This document shows, piece after piece, positions 58,510 through 64,000 of a DNA stretch of 64,000 nucleotides. The notes beneath the pieces are model-generated. The model saw only the letters and a program-made list of their open reading frames with translations, had not been told where the DNA came from and searched no databases. Location of the stretch: contig NC_061082.1 in the NCBI RefSeq assembly GCF_021917145.1, positions 17,527,462 through 17,591,461 of the forward strand, in the 5' to 3' direction. This stretch comes from Hypomesus transpacificus (taxonomy: Eukaryota > Chordata > Actinopteri > Osmeriformes > Osmeridae). Position numbers and translations under genes: made by a program. How positions within the stretch are numbered: the first letter of the stretch is position 1; each line of letters starts with the position of its first letter.

Positions 58510-58860
58510 GCTAGCCTAGTGATGGGCCGTGATAACCACCGCCTCCCAGTCTGGGCTCAGCTTCAAGCCCCAGGAGTTATCTGAGGTGAGCCGGTCATCA
58601 ATCTCAAATCTTCCTGAGACATTCCTGAGAATTGCCGTGGTTACTTGCTTCACCCCCTCGTGACCCACCCCCGCATTGTTGACGTGTTTATGGTTCCTAA
58701 GGTGAGGAGGGTTGTTTCCAGCAGCGTGTCTGATAATTAATTTCTTTGTGCTCGTAAAACTGCCCTGGCCTGGTCCTTCCCGACAGAGCAGAAACGAGCT
58801 GGTGATGAAAGCTGATTCATTCGGAATGAGGAGACCCAGGTGCCCTACAGTAAAACACAG
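58510..58860. other. Unique block, candidate conserved non-coding element
   Basis: High-complexity sequence with ggagttatctgaggtgag, gtgtctgataattaatttct (TAATTAA core) and gctgattcattcgg. It is open for 118 codons on the minus strand, without a recognised domain. Considered regulatory rather than coding, with low certainty. Confidence 0.3.
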
Positions 58861-59640
58861 TCCAGTCAATTACTGTACACAAGTGTTTACTATATTTGCG
58901 TGTCTTTCATGATAAACAGTGCAATTGTAACTGTGTTGGAATGTGGTCGACCCAGTGTTGATCATGTTTTGTCTGAGTGCAAGCAGAGTGTGCGTGTGTG
59001 TGTGTGTGTGTGGTACTCAACAGTGTGTGAGTCATGGATTTTCTGATCTGTCCAGATGACTGTGTATGAAGAGAATTTCTATCTGTGTCAGCTGTGTGGT
59101 GAAGTAGCTAGGTATGTGTAGTGCAGACGTGGACATATTCCTCTGCTATGATCTGTTGCAGTATGCATCATGATGCATACCCATAGATGGGTAGGGACAG
59201 TTGTGGAAGTAACTATGTATCACCCAGTTGTGGACAGATTCCTTTGCTACAGTATGATAGGGTCTGTGTTTTTCACTCTCCAGAGTATCATAGATACTAT
59301 GTACATGGACAAATGGATTATGGATAATATCTAGAATCAAAACGTGTATATATATTTTCTGTCACACTTTCTGATCAGTTAGGAAGAGAACTCCACTTTA
59401 TTCTGCACCTGTTCTATGAGGATAACTATAATGAAAAATGTCAGGTTAACCAGTCTAGATTAAACATTTACAGAGGACAACGTTCAGTCTGACACTTACT
59501 GTCACTGTCATTTTTAGGTCTCCGAAAGGTTGCGGCGACACTAACGCTGTCAGAGCTGTGAAAAGCAGGCCATGGTCTTGTTTGTGTGTTTTGGTAAATG
59601 TCACCAGAGTGCTCTCACTGTGGTGGGGACAGAGGGGTTA
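58861..59640. other. Intergenic sequence; no gene seen
   Basis: A short (GT)n lies at about 58993-59012; the rest is unique AT-rich sequence. Confidence 0.5.
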
Positions 59641-59772
59641 CAGAGGTGTGTGTGTGTGTGGGGGGGGGGGGGTGAGGTGTCAGGGTGTGTGTGTATGGTG
59701 GTGTGTGTGTGGTGGGGGGGCAGAGAGGGTGGGAGGGTGGATGGTGTGTCGATGGGCGGTGGTGGGGGTGCA
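59641..59772 (+). repeat. GT/G-rich tract with quadruplex potential
   Basis: Interrupted GTGTGT arrays alternate with G runs (a 12-base run near 59661-59672, then ggtggggggg and ggtgggggtg). Low-complexity, non-coding. Confidence 0.85.
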
Positions 59773-62288
59773 TCTGCACTGCTGACTGCCTTTTATGGGA
59801 CCTCTGCTGTGGCAGCGTGGTTTTTCCACCTCCTGTCGTAGAGCTTTCCTCACTGACCTGGGGAACGCCACCTACGAACCCACTAACCCTAACAGCTGGC
59901 ACCAGGGCAGATCCTGGGTGAACCATAGCAGATGTTACTGAGAGGCAGATGATACTGTAGCTGATAACACTGCTATCTTCAAATTCAAATCAAGAAACAA
60001 TTTCAATTTCCCGTGTCACAGGGTGCACAGTTGCCCGCAGATCACACCGATAACTTAAACCCTGAGAGAAGTGAAAACAAAAACAAAACCTCCTGAGAAC
60101 GTATCTGGAACTGGTCCACGCTGGTACTGTAGCTCTGACGTTCTAGAACTTCTCTGAGTGTTTTCCGACTCAAGTTAAGTTCTTCTGTATGGTCACCACC
60201 ACCGTGCTTCCTACACAAGACGAGGACTCAGGGAACATGTTTTACACGTCCTACTGCTCGGCCTAATGAGAGGATGTTTTATACGTCAGAAAATGTGGTT
60301 CCAAACATGCTGCTTAATTGCCCACAGAACAGGGGGTAAATCGTGGGCACGGCAGGCAAACGGCAAAGGTAGCCTGGAAACATTGCAGTGGGAAGCCTAG
60401 AAGTGAGCACTTTCTTATGGACTCATAACTCACAGGATTTCCCTCAGGGCTGATACGGTTGGAGTCGAGTCGGGCGGAGAGTGATGTGTCTGCTTGTGGG
60501 TGAGAGCCAGGTTTCTTAGAGTTCATTCTACTTTAATTGACGGAATCTCTGCCAAAGGGTTTCTGGTAAACAGATCAAATCGATGGAACAATTTCCTGTG
60601 TTCTGGCCATCGGCTTGATTTGATAACATCAGGTCAGCATGTCGGGTGTTTGTGGAGAAAAACACTCTGAAAACAAAAAGGTGCTACAATATGTAGTAGC
60701 CTGTGTCGCAAAAATGTAATTATTCTGAACAAAACGTTCCATTCAAAACCACAAGGTCCCACATGGGACTATTTTCAGGTGACAAGGTGAATGGAACATC
60801 ATTCCAAAGGGTTTTATACTGGCACAGATTGGTTCTCAGCTCCTTTGTTCTCAGAATGCACAGAAGAGGACTTTGCGTGGTGTTGAGGAGAGAATCCTGA
60901 TCACCCCTATCCTGTGGTGTATCATTCAGAGTCCTACAGTAGAAGGTCAAGCTGTTCTCTCCCCAGCCTCTTTAAAGATAGTGTATTGATTCTAAAATAA
61001 GGGTTTATTCAACCAAGTGTTGAGAAGAAGGCTGATACTCCTCAGAACAGCCCTCTTATTAAGGTATAGACATTCAAAAGGCCACCATTGTTCTTGTGAT
61101 TTATGATATGGGCCAACACTATGCACATAACATATTACACTCATTACTCAACTTCAGGTAGGCAGTACAGTCCAGTCGTCATGTGCATGTCACGTCTTGG
61201 TAGGATATCAGCTTCATCAATCACCAATGCCAGTGATGGTTCGCCGGCTATTTAGGATTCCTACCTGCAGCAGTGAGGAAGGCTATCTGGATACAGCAGC
61301 GCTCTGCTCACCTGAGGGGATCTGGACAGAAGACCTCGAGACCTGATGAATCATTCACATCACTTCATCTTACAGGTTTCCTGGTCAAGTTCTACGTTAG
61401 ATCAAATGAGGCTGAGATCAAACCCCAAATCTGTGTCGGACACATCTTCTTCCAGCTCAGCTGTCTGGAAAGTGGGACTGAAAGTGCGAGCACCAACGCT
61501 TAGATTGCCTTGGGGATCTCGATGTCTCTAAGGAATATTCAATGCTCTCTCTGGAGGGATGCAACGTCTATTCAAGCAGTGGTTCTGGAACAGCCGAAGA
61601 GTCTATTCTTAATTCTCTGTCCCTATCCGCCTCCAGTACAATAACGGAGCGCGACACTGAGCTAAATGGAAGAGAACGTTTCAGGGAATGATTACACGTA
61701 GAACTGCAATTGCTGAGCAAGTCTTCCAAAGAAAAAAACTAAGTTAACCCGTTTTGACTTTCTCTCCTTTTCACTTCATCTCTGTTTAACAGAGTTTCTG
61801 AAAGTGTGTGTGTGTCCGACAGAGACGGGGGTCATGGGGTTCCCGGCGCCTCTAGAGATCCTCCTGTACACCAGGGCTCAGCGCGGCGAGGCGAGGGGAC
61901 GGCGTGGAGGGAGATAAGGTCATGTGTTGTTTCTCCTGTGACAGGTCCCATTGGTCCGCTCACACTTTATGACACCATAGCCTGATTTATGGCCTGCTTC
62001 CTGTTGCCAGGGGTGATCCTGCAAGTTCCAGGTGACATGTTAATGTGCAGTGCTTTCTCCGTCTGCCCCCGCTTGAGGCTCGTCAGCGACGGGATGATCG
62101 AATATGCATGCGCATTCCCCGTCTCCAAGACGATGTCTTCAGTTAAACAGGAACTTCCTGTAATCACTTAACAAAGCATGTCCCATTTCCCTGCTTACCA
62201 TGAGCGACTATGCAAAGGGATAATCGCGTGGCTTTTTTTACGGCGGAATACCAAATTCTGTTTCTGTGAGAACTGGGGATACGGCTGA
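59773..62288. other. Intergenic sequence; no gene or repeat recognised
   Basis: About 2.5 kb of mostly unique sequence with short open frames only. No tRNA, SINE or transposon ends were noticed. Confidence 0.45.
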
Positions 62289-62478
62289 TTCATTTACATT
62301 TAGTCATTTAGCAGATGCTCTTATCCAGAGCGACTTACAGTAAGTGCAGGGACATTCCCCCCGAGGCAAGTAGGGTGAAGTGCCTTGCCCAAGGACACAT
62401 TTTGCATGGCCGGGAATCAAACCGGCAACCTTCTGAGTAATAGCCCAATTCCCTAACTGCTCAGCCATCTGACTCCCA
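62289..62478 (-). mobile_element. tRNA-derived SINE copy, reverse orientation
   Basis: Read on the minus strand: gtcagatggctgagcagtta (A box, one change), B-box region ccggtttgattcccggcc, tgtccttgggcaaggcactt and tail gtcgctctggataagagcat then ctgctaaatgac. Confidence 0.9.
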
Positions 62479-62639
62479 GATTCAAAATGCTTTGTGTCTG
62501 TGCCATGACTGTTCTGCTCCAGGTTAACACCAATCCAGTCAGCTCAGTTGGATCAGAAGGAAACACATCATGAAGGGGGATGGGGTTGGTAGATAGAATC
62601 CACAAACGACCATTCTGACACCTATAGACAGTTAATTGC

Positions 62640-62797
62640 TCCAAATTACCTCGGGAAGCCAACAGCTAATTACCTTTTAATGAGCTGCTCATCTGTGGGG
62701 CTGTGAGAGCATATAACCAACACCTTCATTATTTGTTTCCTGCACTGGATTGACGTGGTGATTATTAGCCCTGCTGTGAACGGTGATGAAGAAACAT
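62640..62797. other. Unique block, candidate conserved non-coding element
   Basis: aacagctaattaccttttaa, tgagctgctcatctgtgggg and attattagccctgctgtgaa give a TAATTA-containing, simple-repeat-free segment between two SINEs. Regulatory status is a guess. Confidence 0.3.
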
Positions 62798-62979
62798 TAA
62801 CATTTAGCAGACTCTCTTATCCAGAGCTACTTACAGTAAGTACAGGGACATTCCCCCGAGGCAAGTAGGGTGAAGTGCCTTGCCCAAGGACACAACGTCA
62901 TATGGCTCAGCCGGGAATCGAACTGGCGACCTTCAGATTATCAGCCTGATTCCGCACCGCTCAGCCACCTGACTACCAC
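62798..62979 (-). mobile_element. tRNA-derived SINE copy, reverse orientation
   Basis: Minus strand: gtcaggtggctgagcggtgc head, B-box region gccagttcgattcccggc, ttgggcaaggcacttcaccc body and a tail with taagtagctctggataagag. It lies only about 320 bp from another copy in the same orientation, and the two differ by several substitutions, so these are independent insertions. Confidence 0.9.
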
Positions 62980-64000
62980 ATGAACTGCACCCAGGCAGCC
63001 TTCTTGCAGAGCTCCTCTGACAGGTCATGGTCTGACGGCTTAGCTGACAGGTCATGGTCTACACTGTGTGATATTACACTCACAGCACATCAATGAGAGT
63101 ATTACATACTACAAATAACTTCAAAGTTTTCTTGGTTAAACTCATTCCTCAGTATGAATAAGGCCCACACACAACATTGTGAAGCTAGCTTTTCAGCGGG
63201 GTAGCTAAGCATTGTTATGAGATGTGGATGTGTGTTGTCAGAGGACCCGGGTTCAAATCCAGCAGTGGGCAAGAGAGGGAGGAAGCAATACTGACAAGCG
63301 ACGCAATGACAGCAGTTATACCTGTAAACATTCATATATAAATACATTGATCAATTTGAGTGTTTCTGCCCATTGCATGACTATCATCTTCAGGAGCGGC
63401 ATTCTTCCAGGCTGTGCAGACAGTGAGTTCCTTCACCAGCTGATCATGGTGGAAGGGTATATCTCCCACTGACATGTGAGCTGGGGTCTGACTGCGGGAG
63501 AGGATGCCCCTGGACTGGGTCAGGGATGGGGGTCACTGTTGGGGTCAGGGGTCATGTGGGGGTGGGGGTCCTTTATTGACCATGTCCTACACTCAATAAG
63601 TGATGAGGTCACACTACGTGTGAGCAGTATGAGTATGCAGTGCAACGCTTCAGAGAAGGCCTGTGACCACGGTAACAGGAGAGAGTCTAGACCGGTCAGA
63701 GAGCTTGGAAGCTGCAATCAGAAGGTTCCGTGGGTAATTATGGGATGGCTGTCCGAGAAACGTAGTCTTATGACAGAGTGGACACTCTTCACAGAATATA
63801 TCCAATTAGAACCAGAACTGCAGCCCCCCCCCTCCCCCAGGCACCTAGTCCCTCATCATGAAGAACCCATTAGCAAATAGCCAATCCTATCGCTGTATAC
63901 CTTTAAGATGGAATATAGCTCTAGCTGAATCTCCCTAAATGCCTGTGCAACTGAGGGAGAGATGAGGATGTTATGCAAATGATGGGAGATGATGGTAATT
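62980..64000. other. Intergenic sequence; weak tRNA-like remnant near 63225-63262
   Basis: gacccgggttcaaatccagc carries a B-box-like T arm but no matching A box at tRNA distance, so it is at best a retroposon fragment. The 134-codon frame at 63476-63880 has no recognised domain. Confidence 0.4.

Noticed and set aside
58516..58869. 118-codon minus-strand frame
   Set aside because: No domain or splice context; lies in a block that looks conserved for other reasons.
63476..63880. 134-codon plus-strand frame
   Set aside because: Composition follows G-rich repeats (tgggggtcac units); no recognised family.

Overview
This is a piece of a vertebrate nuclear genome, almost certainly a ray-finned (teleost) fish. 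Genes are split by GT-AG introns. Dinucleotide and minisatellite repeats are abundant. There are several copies of a tRNA-headed fish SINE and remnants of DNA transposons of fish type. No bacterial, organellar or viral coding region was seen. One run of 100 N (10400-10499) marks an assembly gap.

Layout. 1 to about 16.3 kb is gene-poor: (CA)n, (CT)n and (GA)n tracts, VNTRs and some unique sequence. 16.47-22.35 kb carries ubxn4 (+), 13 coding exons, with a transposon remnant in intron 8. 23.87-34.97 kb carries a parp14-like gene (-), which I could splice into 26 coding exons with an unbroken frame of about 2,103 codons: RRM-like N-terminus, KH-like region, four macrodomains, WWE and a PARP catalytic domain. 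35.37-39.73 kb carries an nmi/ifi35-like gene (+), nine coding exons, with a hAT insertion in intron 7. 42.26-44.48 kb carries a glutamine-synthetase paralogue (+), six coding exons, whose catalytic-aspartate loop is replaced. From 44.5 kb to the end I find no convincing gene, only SINEs, transposon remnants, a 26-bp minisatellite and several unique blocks that look like candidate conserved regulatory DNA.

How the genes relate. parp14-like and nmi-like are head to head, 399 bp apart between start codons. That interval holds an ISRE-like and a GAS-like site, so the two are plausibly one interferon-responsive pair. Both encode RRM-type folds of related appearance. ubxn4 (ER-associated degradation) converges on the 3' end of parp14-like, with a TTAA-type MITE between them. 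The human counterparts UBXN4, PARP14, NMI and GLUL are not clustered together, so this grouping is a fish-side arrangement.

Main leads: the glutamine-synthetase paralogue that lacks the DGSS catalytic loop but keeps the other active-site motifs; the exon-block amplification of macrodomains (63-nt and 177-nt exons repeated three times) plus a degenerate fourth; the interferon-type bidirectional promoter; a duplicated splice acceptor in parp14-like whose use would bring in a stop codon; and a transposon remnant with a 9-bp target duplication that carries starts of a RecQ-like helicase and a Cys-rich protein. Exon borders were placed by eye from splice consensus, reading phase and family knowledge; no alignment or database search was run.
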